Shown: positions 1 to 8,707, counted from the first letter of the stretch. The stretch: 64,000 bases of DNA from Paenibacillus silvestris (GCF_009882985.1 NZ_WTUZ01000040.1:434001-498000); one strand, 5' to 3'. The notes: generated by a model not told the origin, from the letters alone. Numbers and translations: made by a program.

Positions 1-1
1 A

Positions 2-319
2 GATCTTTCTTCCTTCGATGAGGAAGACGGGCAATATCGTGCCTATCCCCTCTTCCCGTTTCATCCGCAAAAGAACTTTGAAATCTACACGGTCGAAATG
101 GAGCAAGGCTGCACCCATGCCTCAGAACCGCATAACGAGGGTGTCGAAGAGTATATTCTAATGGTCGAAGGAAAACTGCAAATCTCTATCGCGCAAGAAG
201 GCTACATTCTTCAGCCTGGCGACGCGATTCATTTCACAGCAGATCGTCCTCACACGTATACGAATTTGTCTGATCACAAGGCTGTGTATAAGACGCTCAT
301 TTACTATCCGTCTTCCTAA
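2..319 (+). CDS. C-terminal cupin domain of a truncated (probably HTH-XRE) regulator
   Basis: The reading frame is open from base 2, so the window edge cuts the gene; 105 residues remain. The visible part is a single cupin_2 barrel: a PHNEGVEEYILMVEGKL strand pair followed by LQPGDAIHFTADRPHTYTN, which are the two conserved cupin motifs with the His/Glu metal-type positions. The protein ends about 12 residues later. Proteins of this shape in Firmicutes usually carry an N-terminal XRE helix-turn-helix and sense a small molecule through the cupin; the HTH part would lie left of the window and is inferred, not seen. An internal ATG at 98 would give only a broken cupin, so I treat it as internal. 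Confidence 0.75.
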   Translation, partial: DLSSFDEEDGQYRAYPLFPFHPQKNFEIYTVEMEQGCTHASEPHNEGVEEYILMVEGKLQISIAQEGYILQPGDAIHFTADRPHTYTNLSDHKAVYKTLIYYPSS

Positions 320-360
320 AAAAATGCAAGCAGCCAGTCTCTCTGGCCGCTTGCATTTTT
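320..360. terminator. Bidirectional intrinsic terminator
   Basis: A 16-bp inverted repeat (left arm 322-337, right arm 343-358, one mismatch, loop TCTCT) has an A-run on the left and a T-run on the right. It lies exactly between two convergent genes and can terminate both. Confidence 0.85.
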
Positions 361-362
361 GT

Positions 363-1625
363 CTATACGGAAAGAAGTCGATTATAAAACTCCTCAATCG
401 CAATTGGCTTGCCGCCATTCAAGCGGGATTCTTCCGCTGCGAATGACATGAGATGGCTGCGCACGGAAACCGCTGCAGAAGAGCTGCTTTCTCCGCCGTT
501 ATATGTTCTGACTTCGCTCAAGAAGCTGCGCACAATGCCCGCATCTCCCCCGTTGTGCCCTTCTTCAGATGCATGCACACGCACGGTTGTTTTCTCATTC
601 GTCACAAAATCATGAATGGTAAATTCATTCTCTTCCATATTGCCTCGAAGATCGCCTTTCGTGCCCATGATTTGCAGAATTCGCGTATTGTCCCGGGTAA
701 ATCCGCACATGCTGAACATCGCAGTCGCACCGCTCGCGAATTCCATATTGACCACTTGGTGGTCAACAACATTATTGTCGCTGCGATACACACACTTCCC
801 GTATGGCGTCGTTCTTAGTGCCTCAACGATGCCTTCATTGCTCGTATCTGTTGTAAATTTACGCGCCCAACGTCGACCTGCGCCCAAATAATACTTGGGT
901 GCATAGTACTGACAGCTCGCTTCAGCTGGGCAGCCATCCAAGCAGCGTGCAGGCGCACCGGTAGGTGCATTCTCTTCTTTGAAATGCATCAGCGACCCGA
1001 AGGAACTGATACGCTGGCATGGCTCTCCCATAATATAGGAGAGAATATCCATGTCATGGCAGGATTTGGCCAATATCATCGGAGAAGATTTATCGGAATT
1101 ATTCCAATTGCCGCGTACAAAGCTGTGTGCCATATGCATGTTACCTACATTCTCATTCAGCTGAATATTGACGATTTGCCCGATTTTGCCTTCAGTAATG
1201 ACCCGTTTCATTGCCGTCCAGAAGGCCGTATAACGCAGAACATGGCAAATGGTTAGCAGCCTGTTGTGCTTCTTAGCCATAAGCTCCATTTCCACACACT
1301 CTTCCGGACTTGGAGACATCGGTTTCTCCAGCAAAACGTGATAGCCAAGCTCCAGCGCTTGTAACGTTGGGTGATAGTGCATTTGATCCTGTGTACAAAT
1401 GATGGCGATATCAGCAAGCTTCGGCTGTGCAAGCAGCTGCTCCCAATTCTCAACAGCATTTTGCGGCGCAATTTGGTGTGCGGAAGTAAAAGCAGCGCGA
1501 CGCTCCGCATTGGGCTCAGCAACGGCTACAATTTGTAGTTCATGCGGGTAATTAAGCGCATACGGCGCGTATGCTTGCGCCCCTCGATCACCTGCGCCGA
1601 GCAGGATGGCCGTAACTTTTTGCAT
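363..1625 (-). CDS. Gfo/Idh/MocA-family NAD(P)-dependent oxidoreductase
   Basis: 420 residues. The N-terminal Rossmann fold shows VTAILLGAGDRG (residues 4-15), and the family EKP motif is at about 100-102 (HVLLEKPMSP); a His-Asp pair (SCHDMDIL) follows in the C-terminal domain. These enzymes oxidise or reduce sugars and inositols using NAD(P) in the cytoplasm. I chose the ATG at 1625 because AGGAGA lies 10 bases before it and the Rossmann fold begins at once; an upstream in-frame start would add 13 residues without such a site. It is the last gene of a lipoprotein-permease-permease operon, so it probably acts on the imported sugar. A three-cysteine insertion (CLDGCPAEASC) is a distinctive feature. 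Substrate unknown. Confidence 0.85.
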   Translation of the reverse strand: MQKVTAILLGAGDRGAQAYAPYALNYPHELQIVAVAEPNAERRAAFTSAHQIAPQNAVENWEQLLAQPKLADIAIICTQDQMHYHPTLQALELGYHVLLEKPMSPSPEECVEMELMAKKHNRLLTICHVLRYTAFWTAMKRVITEGKIGQIVNIQLNENVGNMHMAHSFVRGNWNNSDKSSPMILAKSCHDMDILSYIMGEPCQRISSFGSLMHFKEENAPTGAPARCLDGCPAEASCQYYAPKYYLGAGRRWARKFTTDTSNEGIVEALRTTPYGKCVYRSDNNVVDHQVVNMEFASGATAMFSMCGFTRDNTRILQIMGTKGDLRGNMEENEFTIHDFVTNEKTTVRVHASEEGHNGGDAGIVRSFLSEVRTYNGGESSSSAAVSVRSHLMSFAAEESRLNGGKPIAIEEFYNRLLSV

Positions 1626-1687
1626 CAAATACTCATCTCCTGTGATTTCGTATGTACATGTCATGATAGATTACTATATGCCAAACT

Positions 1688-2527
1688 TTAAGACTTGCTT
1701 CCTGTGAATGCAATCCCTTGAATAAAAGAACGTTGGAAAACAAAGAAAATAATGATCATTGGCAAAATCGCCATCATGGAACCTGCCATAATAATCGTGT
1801 AATTCGTTTTGTGCTCTCCTTCCAGGAATGCGATACCTGCGGAAAGCACCATTTTATCCGGCGAGGAATTGACGATCAGCGGCCACATCAGGTCGTTCCA
1901 TGACCACAGCATCGTAAAAATGGCCAACGCAATCATCCCGGATTTCGCTAGCGGCATCATAATTTGCCAATAAATGCGGAACTGATTGCAGCCATCCAGC
2001 TTCGCAGCTTCTTCCAATTCATTGGGCAAGGTCATGAAAAATTGGCGCAGCAAGAACGTCCCGAAAGCGCTGAATAGACCGGGTACAATTAGTGCTGTCA
2101 AAGAGTTCAACCAGCCGAGATCCTTCATAATCATATACTGCGGGATAAGAAAGACTTGCCCAGGTACCATGAGCACTGACAACATTAGGATGAAGAAAAA
2201 GTGACGTCCTGGGAAAACAATTCTAGCAAAAGCATACGCGGCTAACGAACTGATGATTAGCTGGCCAATCACCTTAATCAAAGTTGTTAGGAATGTATTC
2301 CAATAGAATGTAAAGAACGGCAAGTTGACAAAAACCTTCGCATAATTGTTCCATTGAACAGCTTTTGGCAGCAAAACGGGTGGAATTGCCGTCGATTCAC
2401 CTAAGGTTTTAACCGATGTAAGAAACATCCAAATAAATGGCGTAACCATGATAATTGCACCCAATATGAGGATAAGATGGATTCCGCCGATTCGAAGCGA
2501 TTTCTGATTGACCGATTTCGTATTCAT
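1688..2527 (-). CDS. Sugar ABC transporter permease, MalG/UgpE type
   Basis: 279 residues with about six hydrophobic membrane spans. The BPD_transp_1 EAA loop is seen as EAAKLDGCNQFRIYWQIMMP, the contact site for the ATPase. This is the inner-membrane partner of the permease just upstream (gap 13 bp), typical of CUT1 oligosaccharide importers. No ATPase gene is present in the operon, so it must use a shared MsmX/UgpC-type ATPase encoded elsewhere, as is usual in Bacilli. Substrate unknown. Confidence 0.9.
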   Translation of the reverse strand: MNTKSVNQKSLRIGGIHLILILGAIIMVTPFIWMFLTSVKTLGESTAIPPVLLPKAVQWNNYAKVFVNLPFFTFYWNTFLTTLIKVIGQLIISSLAAYAFARIVFPGRHFFFILMLSVLMVPGQVFLIPQYMIMKDLGWLNSLTALIVPGLFSAFGTFLLRQFFMTLPNELEEAAKLDGCNQFRIYWQIMMPLAKSGMIALAIFTMLWSWNDLMWPLIVNSSPDKMVLSAGIAFLEGEHKTNYTIIMAGSMMAILPMIIIFFVFQRSFIQGIAFTGSKS

Positions 2528-2540
2528 ACACTCGCCCCTC

Positions 2541-3425
2541 TCATTCGTAGTGAACCCATTTCTTCTGAATTTTCATTTGAATATACGTAATCAGCATGAT
2601 AATGATGAACAACATGACAGCAATAGAAGAGGCGTACCCCTTGGCATTTTTGAGAAACCCGTATTTGTAGTACAAGAAAACAATCGACTGCGTAGATTCC
2701 ATCACAATTTCGCCAACCATCATATAAATGTAATCAAATACCTGGAAAGCACCAATGAGTGACGTGACCATGACGAAAAAAATCGTCGGCGTTAATAGAG
2801 GAAGCGTAATTCGTGTAAATTTGGTGAGCGAACCTGCCCCATCGATCGATGCGGCTTCATAATAGGACTCCGAAATGCCTTGAAGACCAGACAAAAAGAT
2901 AATCATATGAGAGCCGATGGAACTCCAGATGGCTACGATAATGATAGATAATAAAGCCGTGCGATGATCCGTCAGCCAGTGCGGTCCAGTAATGGACAAT
3001 TTGCTGAGCACATAGTTAATCAGTCCGAAGTCGGAATTGTACAGCCACTTCCACACCATCGCAACCGCTGCTGGCATCGTGACGACAGGTAGAAAGTATA
3101 GGGTTCTATAAACCGATAACCCCTTTACCTTTTGATTCAGCAGAACAGCTAATATTATGGATAAAATAATGCCGACAGGGACAGCCGTTATGATGTAGAT
3201 TCCCGTATTCCGAAAAGCATAAAGCAGGTCCTTATCCTTGAAAAACTGCTTATAATTCGCCATCCCAGACCAAGTATACTTGCCGAATGAACCCCAATCC
3301 GTGAAAGAGAAATAAAAGGTTTGAAACACGGGCCAAATGTAGAAAACGAGCAAACCAAGCATTAAAGGTGTGATCATGATGTACGCCCACATCCAATCGG
3401 ACCGGCGTTTCGAGCTGATTCGCAT
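2541..3425 (-). CDS. Sugar ABC transporter permease, MalF/UgpA type
   Basis: 294 residues. A first membrane span near residues 15-33 (MITPLMLGLLVFYIWP) and the EAA loop EAASIDGAGSLTKFTRITLP identify it as the MalF-like member of a CUT1 pair. It is encoded between the binding lipoprotein and the MalG-like permease on the same strand, consistent with one operon. Substrate cannot be read from the sequence. Confidence 0.9.
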   Translation of the reverse strand: MRISSKRRSDWMWAYIMITPLMLGLLVFYIWPVFQTFYFSFTDWGSFGKYTWSGMANYKQFFKDKDLLYAFRNTGIYIITAVPVGIILSIILAVLLNQKVKGLSVYRTLYFLPVVTMPAAVAMVWKWLYNSDFGLINYVLSKLSITGPHWLTDHRTALLSIIIVAIWSSIGSHMIIFLSGLQGISESYYEAASIDGAGSLTKFTRITLPLLTPTIFFVMVTSLIGAFQVFDYIYMMVGEIVMESTQSIVFLYYKYGFLKNAKGYASSIAVMLFIIIMLITYIQMKIQKKWVHYE

Positions 3426-3500
3426 GAGTACTCACGCTCCCATGAGTGTAGTGAGGAGGAAGATTCGCTTCGCTAGTCAGCGAACCTCCCTACCGAAAGC

Positions 3501-4811
3501 TTATTTTTCTGCAGCTAGCGCTTGATTCATTTTGGCGCCGAGCTCTTTGGCTGCGTCAGCTACCGGTTTATCTCCCGTCCATGCATGTTTCAAAATTTCA
3601 GTTTCATAGGTTGTCCAAACGGATGTGTTCTTGGAGACCGGATACGGTGAAGCATACTCTGTCATATCGATGAAAGCTTTGGCGTGGTATTGCGGGAATG
3701 CCGCTAACCAAGCAGTTTCAGATCCTTTGAAAGCCGGAATTGCTCCGCCTTGCTTAGCCGCAACCTCTGCTGCTTCTTTCGAACCTAGGAATTTCACGAA
3801 TTCCCATGCCTCTTTCGGATGCTTCGAATTAGCGGAGATGACGTGACCTAATCCGTGAATGACAACACCTTGCTTCTTCCCTTTTGGCAGCGGTGCAACA
3901 TCAGCGATGTTTTTCATGTCCGCATTCTGATTAATAGTGAAGGCTGCCCATGAACCGTCGAAGTACATCGCCAGCTTGCCGGAAGTAAACAAGTCCGAAG
4001 GAGCTGTTTCTGTCATTTGTGCCAATGTAGGCGAGACTTTATGTACTTGAATGAGATCTGTCAAAAATTTCAAACCCTCAATCGCTTCTGGCTGATCATA
4101 ACCCGACTTTTTGTGATCATCGGAGATAATACTGCCACCCGCTTGAAGAATCGTATTATAGTAAACTTCTTGATTCATCATTGGTGCAGCGAAGCCGTAG
4201 ATCCCTTTGCCAGAGTCGGTCAGCTTTTTAGCCGCTTCTGTTAATTTCGTCCAATCCCAGGTGCTGTCTGGATAAGCAACACCTTTTTCATCGAACAGCT
4301 TCTTGTTGTACCACAATCCAATCGTGTCATAGTCCTTCGGGATTCCATAGTTTTTGCCGCCGAGGCTGTAAAGGGAAACGAGTGAAGCTGGATAATTTTT
4401 GAGATCCACTTGATCTTTTTTGATGTTTTCGGACACATCCAATAACATTTTATTCTCAGCGTACTTAATGAAATTCGGGCCGTTCATCCACAGCACATCA
4501 GGCATCGTTCCGCCTTGTGCCGCTGTTTCCAATTTGGTGAAATACTGCTTATACGGTGTATTCTCTGCTTTTACTTCAATGTTCGGATGACTGGCTTGGA
4601 AGGCTTTGATAACCTCCGTCATCGTATCCAGCCCCCAACCGCCGTAGGTAATCGTTACTTTTTCACCACTAGCGGCAGCTGTTGCTTTGGCATCACTTGC
4701 AGGTGTTCCAGAGGAGACGGGATCAGATGAAGTTGAACTACCGCAGGCACTTACCACAACCATTGAAGACAACATTGCTAAGCAGACGACCTTTTTTGCA
4801 TTCTTTACCAT
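3501..4811 (-). CDS. Extracellular sugar-binding lipoprotein of ABC importer
   Basis: 436 residues. The start at 4811 gives a classic lipoprotein signal: MVKNAKK, a hydrophobic stretch, then the lipobox VSAC with Cys23. An AAAAAAGGGTGA ribosome-binding site lies about 8 bases upstream. A longer reading frame to a GTG at 4889 exists but would put a 26-residue hydrophilic extension before the signal peptide. The body is family-1 solute-binding-like (ITYGGWGLDTMTEVIKAFQ; MPDVLWMNGPNF). It would hand a sugar to the two downstream permeases. The 144 bp between this gene and the LacI gene carry a CG-centred palindrome and an orphan Shine-Dalgarno sequence, listed separately. Confidence 0.9.
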   Translation of the reverse strand: MVKNAKKVVCLAMLSSMVVVSACGSSTSSDPVSSGTPASDAKATAAASGEKVTITYGGWGLDTMTEVIKAFQASHPNIEVKAENTPYKQYFTKLETAAQGGTMPDVLWMNGPNFIKYAENKMLLDVSENIKKDQVDLKNYPASLVSLYSLGGKNYGIPKDYDTIGLWYNKKLFDEKGVAYPDSTWDWTKLTEAAKKLTDSGKGIYGFAAPMMNQEVYYNTILQAGGSIISDDHKKSGYDQPEAIEGLKFLTDLIQVHKVSPTLAQMTETAPSDLFTSGKLAMYFDGSWAAFTINQNADMKNIADVAPLPKGKKQGVVIHGLGHVISANSKHPKEAWEFVKFLGSKEAAEVAAKQGGAIPAFKGSETAWLAAFPQYHAKAFIDMTEYASPYPVSKNTSVWTTYETEILKHAWTGDKPVADAAKELGAKMNQALAAEK

Positions 4812-4886
4812 TTCGCAATCACCCTTTTTTAATTTTTGTGAAAGAATCATGACCCTGCTAAAATTGGAACCCGTAAAAGCTGATTT

Positions 4887-4895
4887 CACCTCCTT
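4887..4895 (-). promoter_or_regulatory. Orphan perfect Shine-Dalgarno sequence in the 5' leader
   Basis: The minus strand reads AAGGAGGTG here, a near-perfect anti-16S match, yet no usable start codon follows at normal spacing (its last three bases are the only GTG). The true start of the binding protein is about 76 bases downstream with its own weaker site. Such start-less SD sequences are known as mRNA 5'-stabilisers (STAB-SD of Bacillus thuringiensis cry3A); that role here is inference. Confidence 0.4.
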
Positions 4896-4924
4896 GAAGT
4901 AGTAAAATGTTTGGGGCCAAAATC

Positions 4925-4940
4925 AGGATAGCGTTATCCT
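4925..4940. promoter_or_regulatory. Probable LacI-family operator of the sugar transport operon
   Basis: AGGATAGCGTTATCCT is a 6-4-6 inverted repeat with a central CG step, the hallmark of LacI-family operators. It lies 114-129 bp before the binding-protein start and just past the stop of the LacI gene, so it is well placed to control the transport operon. Confidence 0.6.
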
Positions 4941-4955
4941 AAAACTCAAAAAAAA

Positions 4956-6002
4956 TTAATTTCTATTGAATGTGGACGATTCTCTCACAATAATTTTATG
5001 TGGCAGCAGTACTTTGGATAAAGCCAGCTGCTCTCCTCTTAACATTTCCAATAAGGTTGCGGCGGCCGTCATACCGATCTCGACTTTGGGCACATGCACC
5101 GAGGATAACGGCGGTGTCGTGTATTGTGCGAAATCAATATTATCCATCGAGATGAACGCGATATCCTCTGGAATTCGCAGCTGGCTCTCGATCACAGCGC
5201 GCATAGCTGGAATAGCCAATTGATCGCTTGCCGCAAAAATCGCCGTTGGACGCTCTCCATCTGACCGTTTCAATTGCTCTTTCACATATTCATAACTGCG
5301 GTCAATTTCCCAGCGGGTGTCTATCACCCAGTCTTTGTGTAAGGGAATACCCGCATCATACAACGCGAATTTGTAGCCTTGGAACCTCTCTTCACTGTTG
5401 AGTTCTCCCGTATGTCCTGGCCCGCCGACGAATCCGATGGAACGGTGTCCCTGCGCAATAAGGTGATCAACAGCCGATTTGGCGGCGTGGATTCGATCGT
5501 AATCCACCATCGTAATCTCGGTTCCATTGGTGCAGATCCCAATCAAGGCCAGATCTTCTACCTTTTGCAAATAGTCAAGGATTGTCGGTCCAACTTCACC
5601 TACGATGATGATGCCATCCACTTGAATGTCATGGATGCAGCGATGCAGCAAGGCGTTGTCCTCGAGCTCGCCTGAGGTATGTATGAAGGCTAACGAATAG
5701 CCAGATTCCAGAATCTTTTTCGTAAAGGCCGTAATAATCGGCGAATAGTACGGATGATCGTCATTCAGTCGCGCTGTTTGAATAATGCAGCCGATTTGTT
5801 TGGTCTGTCTCTTCTCGGTTTTCTGCTTATTCACGAGATGGCGTGCTGACTCATTCGGCGTATAATCGAGCTGACGAACGGCCTCCCATACTTTGGCCCT
5901 CGTCTCTGGATTGATATGCCTGCTTGTATCATTCCTAACGACCCGCGACGCGGTTGAAATGGAGACGCCCACTAAATCAGCGATATCCTTAAGTGTAGGC
6001 AT
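4956..6002 (-). CDS. LacI-family transcriptional repressor
   Basis: 348 residues. The N-terminal HTH with hinge is MPTLKDIADLVGVSISTASR (residues 1-20), followed by a periplasmic-binding-protein-like effector domain (IGFVGGPGHTGE; AIFAASDQLAIPAMR; ISMDNIDFAQYTTPPL). I chose the ATG at 6002 because the HTH begins there and AAGGAG lies 8 bases upstream. It precedes the ABC sugar operon in the same direction and presumably represses it in the absence of the sugar. Its own promoter contains a different inverted repeat, so autoregulation is possible. Confidence 0.92.
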   Translation of the reverse strand: MPTLKDIADLVGVSISTASRVVRNDTSRHINPETRAKVWEAVRQLDYTPNESARHLVNKQKTEKRQTKQIGCIIQTARLNDDHPYYSPIITAFTKKILESGYSLAFIHTSGELEDNALLHRCIHDIQVDGIIIVGEVGPTILDYLQKVEDLALIGICTNGTEITMVDYDRIHAAKSAVDHLIAQGHRSIGFVGGPGHTGELNSEERFQGYKFALYDAGIPLHKDWVIDTRWEIDRSYEYVKEQLKRSDGERPTAIFAASDQLAIPAMRAVIESQLRIPEDIAFISMDNIDFAQYTTPPLSSVHVPKVEIGMTAAATLLEMLRGEQLALSKVLLPHKIIVRESSTFNRN

Positions 6003-6072
6003 AGTGACAGCTCCTTTTTGTCCAAAACCTTGATCCAAATTCTTGCCCAAACGTTTTCCTGAGCTTTCTTAA

Positions 6073-6102
6073 ATAGTAATGTATACCCTTACATTGTGTC
6101 AA
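6073..6102 (-). promoter_or_regulatory. Sigma-A-type promoter of the LacI gene with inverted repeat in the spacer
   Basis: On the minus strand a TTGACA box (6097-6102) and TACTAT (6073-6078) are 18 bp apart. The spacer holds the inverted repeat AATGTA-N6-TACATT (6078-6095), which a repressor could occupy. Confidence 0.55.
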
Positions 6103-6304
6103 TACGGTTACGAATAGAATTCTTCATTTTGTTTTTCAGCACAATTCTGACATGCTTGTCCTGGATTAGCAGACGGTATTTTATGGGAATATTCTTTGCC
6201 ATAGTGTATATAGCCAGAAAATCAATGCACTGTTGCACAAGATCAATAATACCCGGTAACCCCTACAATGAACGGTTTTCTAAAAAGCCTTTTACTTTCT
6301 GTGT
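6103..6304. other. Gene-free stretch upstream of the LacI promoter
   Basis: The interval from the LacI start to the next gene is about 300 bp. Apart from the promoter described above I see no gene, RNA or convincing terminator; it is AT-rich. Confidence 0.5.
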
Positions 6305-7186
6305 TCATCTACTTTTCACCGTACCAAAGGAAATCTTCATGTTAGGAGCGTAAGTTAGTACGGAATTCTCATTGAAGATTTTTGAAAATGATAACTCTGC
6401 CTCGTATTGACTCTGTGCTTCGCCTTCCGTTAATCCTCGGTTCATTAATTTGTCAATAAACTTGCGTTCATCTCCAGGAAACTCGCCAATACCTTCCTCT
6501 CTCAAAGCTCTATACAGTCGCTGATTCTTTAGTAGATCCTCACTGGGATCTAGAAAATTAACTTTATCACTTACTCTGCACTGTACGTTCGTCAAACCTA
6601 ATTGGCTTAGACACACGGGTATTTTAATCCCAATATTCCCGTCTTTGCCGTTGCTTTTGGAATCATTTTCAAATAGTTTTTGCAAAATCCCCAATCGAAT
6701 CACTTGGCTTTGATCCGTATCATCTATACAGTAGTTAGACATGTTGGCAATCCAATGAGGCTCAAAGCAGATCACCATCCCCTCATCCGAAACGCTATCC
6801 CTCATCTTTTGGAGCAGCTTCTTTGCATCTGACAGATGCAATAATAGCGCATGACAAACAGCTAGATCGTACTTTCTCTCGATACCTATCTCTTCCACAT
6901 CGGACACGATAAAATCAGATTTATAAGGCCGGGCTCTGAAGATCTCCCTTGCTGTATGGATTAAATCTGTTCCTTTGTCTATGCCCGTATACGTTGATCC
7001 CTCAGGTAAAAGCGGTAAAAGCTTCAACCCCAAATATCCGTAGCCGCAACCATAATCAATGACGTTCACTGGGCGAGAAATTTTCCAAACTGCCTTCACT
7101 AGAAACTCCAAATAATCATCGTTGTAATACAAATCTCTAGTATTTCTTAAGTAGTCAATTTTGTTATCCCAGTAATAATCGGACAT
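6305..7186 (-). CDS. Class I SAM-dependent methyltransferase
   Basis: 293 residues. Motif I of the SAM-binding Rossmann fold is VNVIDYGCGYGYLGLKLLP (about residues 40-58), the acidic motif II is YTGIDKG, and DLAVCHALLLHL follows as a motif IV-like strand. AAGGAG precedes the ATG at 7186 at good spacing. The C-terminal third is not recognisable to me. Neighbouring genes are unrelated, so the methyl acceptor cannot be guessed. Confidence 0.8.
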   Translation of the reverse strand: MSDYYWDNKIDYLRNTRDLYYNDDYLEFLVKAVWKISRPVNVIDYGCGYGYLGLKLLPLLPEGSTYTGIDKGTDLIHTAREIFRARPYKSDFIVSDVEEIGIERKYDLAVCHALLLHLSDAKKLLQKMRDSVSDEGMVICFEPHWIANMSNYCIDDTDQSQVIRLGILQKLFENDSKSNGKDGNIGIKIPVCLSQLGLTNVQCRVSDKVNFLDPSEDLLKNQRLYRALREEGIGEFPGDERKFIDKLMNRGLTEGEAQSQYEAELSFSKIFNENSVLTYAPNMKISFGTVKSR

Positions 7187-7202
7187 TTTAGGACTCCTTC
7201 TT

Positions 7203-7748
7203 TTATCTGTCGCTTGGCTGTGGCTTCCATCCGGTGGTCTGGCTCCAATGGCTTGCCTTGCGCATAATCTCCCAGATCATCGGCTCTTTCGCTTCCACAT
7301 ACGTCTCTCTTTCGTGTCTATACTTGTCCATTAACTGGTATTTGAGCTCAGCATAACTACGACAATCATCCGGATGACTCCGCATATAATCCCTGAACAA
7401 GATGGGAAAAAGTGATGACCAACTCCCCTGTTCCCTCACATGGATATGCGTTCTTGGACTATCTGGCTTTTCTCTAAAATATCTCTTCGTTTTATCCGGG
7501 TTGTCAGCTCTGTGTATGTAGCCGATTCCTTCGAATGCTTCCTTGTACGCATGAATTGGCTCCAATGCTTCCACAGTCACTTGAATATCGACGATTGGCT
7601 TTGCATCGAGCCCTCTGATGGAAGTCGAGCCGATATGGTCGATTCGAATCGCAAGATCGCCAAGTGAGTCGCGGATTCTTTGGCCAACTGTATGGAACTC
7701 TAGCTCCCATTCTTCCCTGTAGGGCACAACGATTATTGGATCAGGCAT
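7203..7748 (-). CDS. GrpB/UPF0157-family nucleotidyltransferase-like protein
   Basis: 181 residues. The family signature is clear: YREEWELEF, then IDHIGSTSIRGLDAKPIVDI, then the RTHIHVREQGS motif and a C-terminal helix with YAELKYQLMDKY. The family is related to nucleotidyltransferases but its reaction is not established. The ATG at 7748 has AGGAGG five bases upstream; alternative starts at 7766/7769 have a weaker AAGGAA site. Confidence 0.88.
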   Translation of the reverse strand: MPDPIIVVPYREEWELEFHTVGQRIRDSLGDLAIRIDHIGSTSIRGLDAKPIVDIQVTVEALEPIHAYKEAFEGIGYIHRADNPDKTKRYFREKPDSPRTHIHVREQGSWSSLFPILFRDYMRSHPDDCRSYAELKYQLMDKYRHERETYVEAKEPMIWEIMRKASHWSQTTGWKPQPSDR

Positions 7749-7826
7749 GGGTTCCTCCTGCGGCATCATATTAATTCCTTTACATTAATTCCCTATATCT
7801 CGAAATTTCCCTGCATGTTAGCAGTG

Positions 7827-8077
7827 AATTGAGTGGGAACAATGGTTATTCGAGAAGCGAACGACCGTTCCTCGCAGCGAAAGCTTTAGCGGGAAAATCT
7901 CCCGTTATTCTGCGCTGCATCCGCCTGGGAAACAAAATAACAGTGGAAAATCCTGCTAAATCGGCGCTCCCTGCCATGAAACCGCTATATCCGCTCACCT
8001 TAGCTGGAGAAATTCCAGCTAATTGGCGAAAAGCGGTCCAGAACGGAGAATTAGCTGGAGTAATCGGCGTTATTCAC
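7827..8077. repeat. Four-palindrome intergenic element, copy 1
   Basis: Four imperfect palindromes begin (first base of TAGC/TAAC) at 7887, 7938, 8001 and 8052, i.e. 51, 63 and 51 bp apart. The third is a perfect 9-bp stem with a 5-base loop: AGCTGGAGAAATTCCAGCT. The left flank contains AATTGAGTGGGA (7827-7838), which recurs inverted next to copy 4. A plus-strand reading frame of 87 codons crosses the element but is best explained as a repeat artefact. The gap 7749-8185 holds nothing else except the terminator at 8151. Confidence 0.85.
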
Positions 8078-8150
8078 AAAGAATCGACCTAACTCGGTTG
8101 CAGTTCCCTCCAGCAGGTAGCTGACAGGTAATGTAGTCAGCACCGTAACG

Positions 8151-8177
8151 ACAAAAAAGACAGTCAACTGACTGTCT
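8151..8177 (-). terminator. Intrinsic terminator of the zinc-ribbon gene
   Basis: AGACAGTCA/TGACTGTCT inverted repeat, followed on the minus strand by a run of six T. It lies 9 bp past the stop codon at 8186. Confidence 0.75.
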
Positions 8178-8185
8178 CCTCTCTC

Positions 8186-8533
8186 CTAGAACTGATGGCC
8201 ACACGCCGAACAGAATTTCGTGTCGGCCACAACGACTTTCCCGCAAACGCATTCTTTCTCATTGCGTAACTCAATTATTTTTTGATCCAAAACAGCAATC
8301 TCTTGCTTAACCGCGTCGATTCCAAGACTGAATCTCTCTACAATCTCACCAGCGCGGGCTATATCTCCCGACATATAGGCTCCGTACACAGACTCTCCAA
8401 TGAGATTATAAAATTTCTCTATCTCTTTCTCTTTGGAAGAGACTTGCGCTTTCAGCTTCGTCAGCTCAACAGTTTGCTGAGCTTTCTTCGCGGCATCCGT
8501 TGCACCTTGTTTGACTTTGTCAAAAAAAGACAT
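8186..8533 (-). CDS. Small coiled-coil zinc-ribbon protein
   Basis: 115 residues. Residues about 10-90 are heptad-like and charged (VELTKLKAQVSSKEKEIEKF), predicting a coiled coil; the C-terminus is a zinc ribbon with CVCG and CSACG knuckles 13 residues apart. The ATG at 8533 has GGAGG 9 bases before it and gives MSFFDKVKQGATDAAKK, a typical start of this group. No membrane span. Function unknown; proteins of this build are common in Paenibacillus and Bacillus. Confidence 0.75.
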   Translation of the reverse strand: MSFFDKVKQGATDAAKKAQQTVELTKLKAQVSSKEKEIEKFYNLIGESVYGAYMSGDIARAGEIVERFSLGIDAVKQEIAVLDQKIIELRNEKECVCGKVVVADTKFCSACGHQF

Positions 8534-8707
8534 GGGGTACCCCCTCCACTTCATCGTTTTGCATCTCCTACGATTCATATGCGCCCCATGCCAAACTCAT
8601 TCGTCGGGTTCATATGTTCTAGCTTCGCAAAATGCAAACCGTCAAATTTGTCGCTGTATGTGCACCTGCCGGACAAAAGATGTGAAACCCTCCACCGGTT
8701 CAAAGCG

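Noticed and set aside
4812-4889. N-terminal extension of the binding lipoprotein from the GTG at 4889
   Set aside because: It would bury the signal peptide behind 26 hydrophilic residues, and the SD overlaps the GTG itself.
7885-8077. Possible CRISPR array
   Set aside because: Only four units, each palindromic and divergent, spacers conserved in length but not unique 30-40 bp protospacer-like sequences, no cas genes.
7829-8092. 87-codon plus-strand frame between grpB and the zinc-ribbon gene
   Set aside because: It is made of the palindromic repeat units; the same peptides would occur wherever the element lies. No ribosome-binding site.
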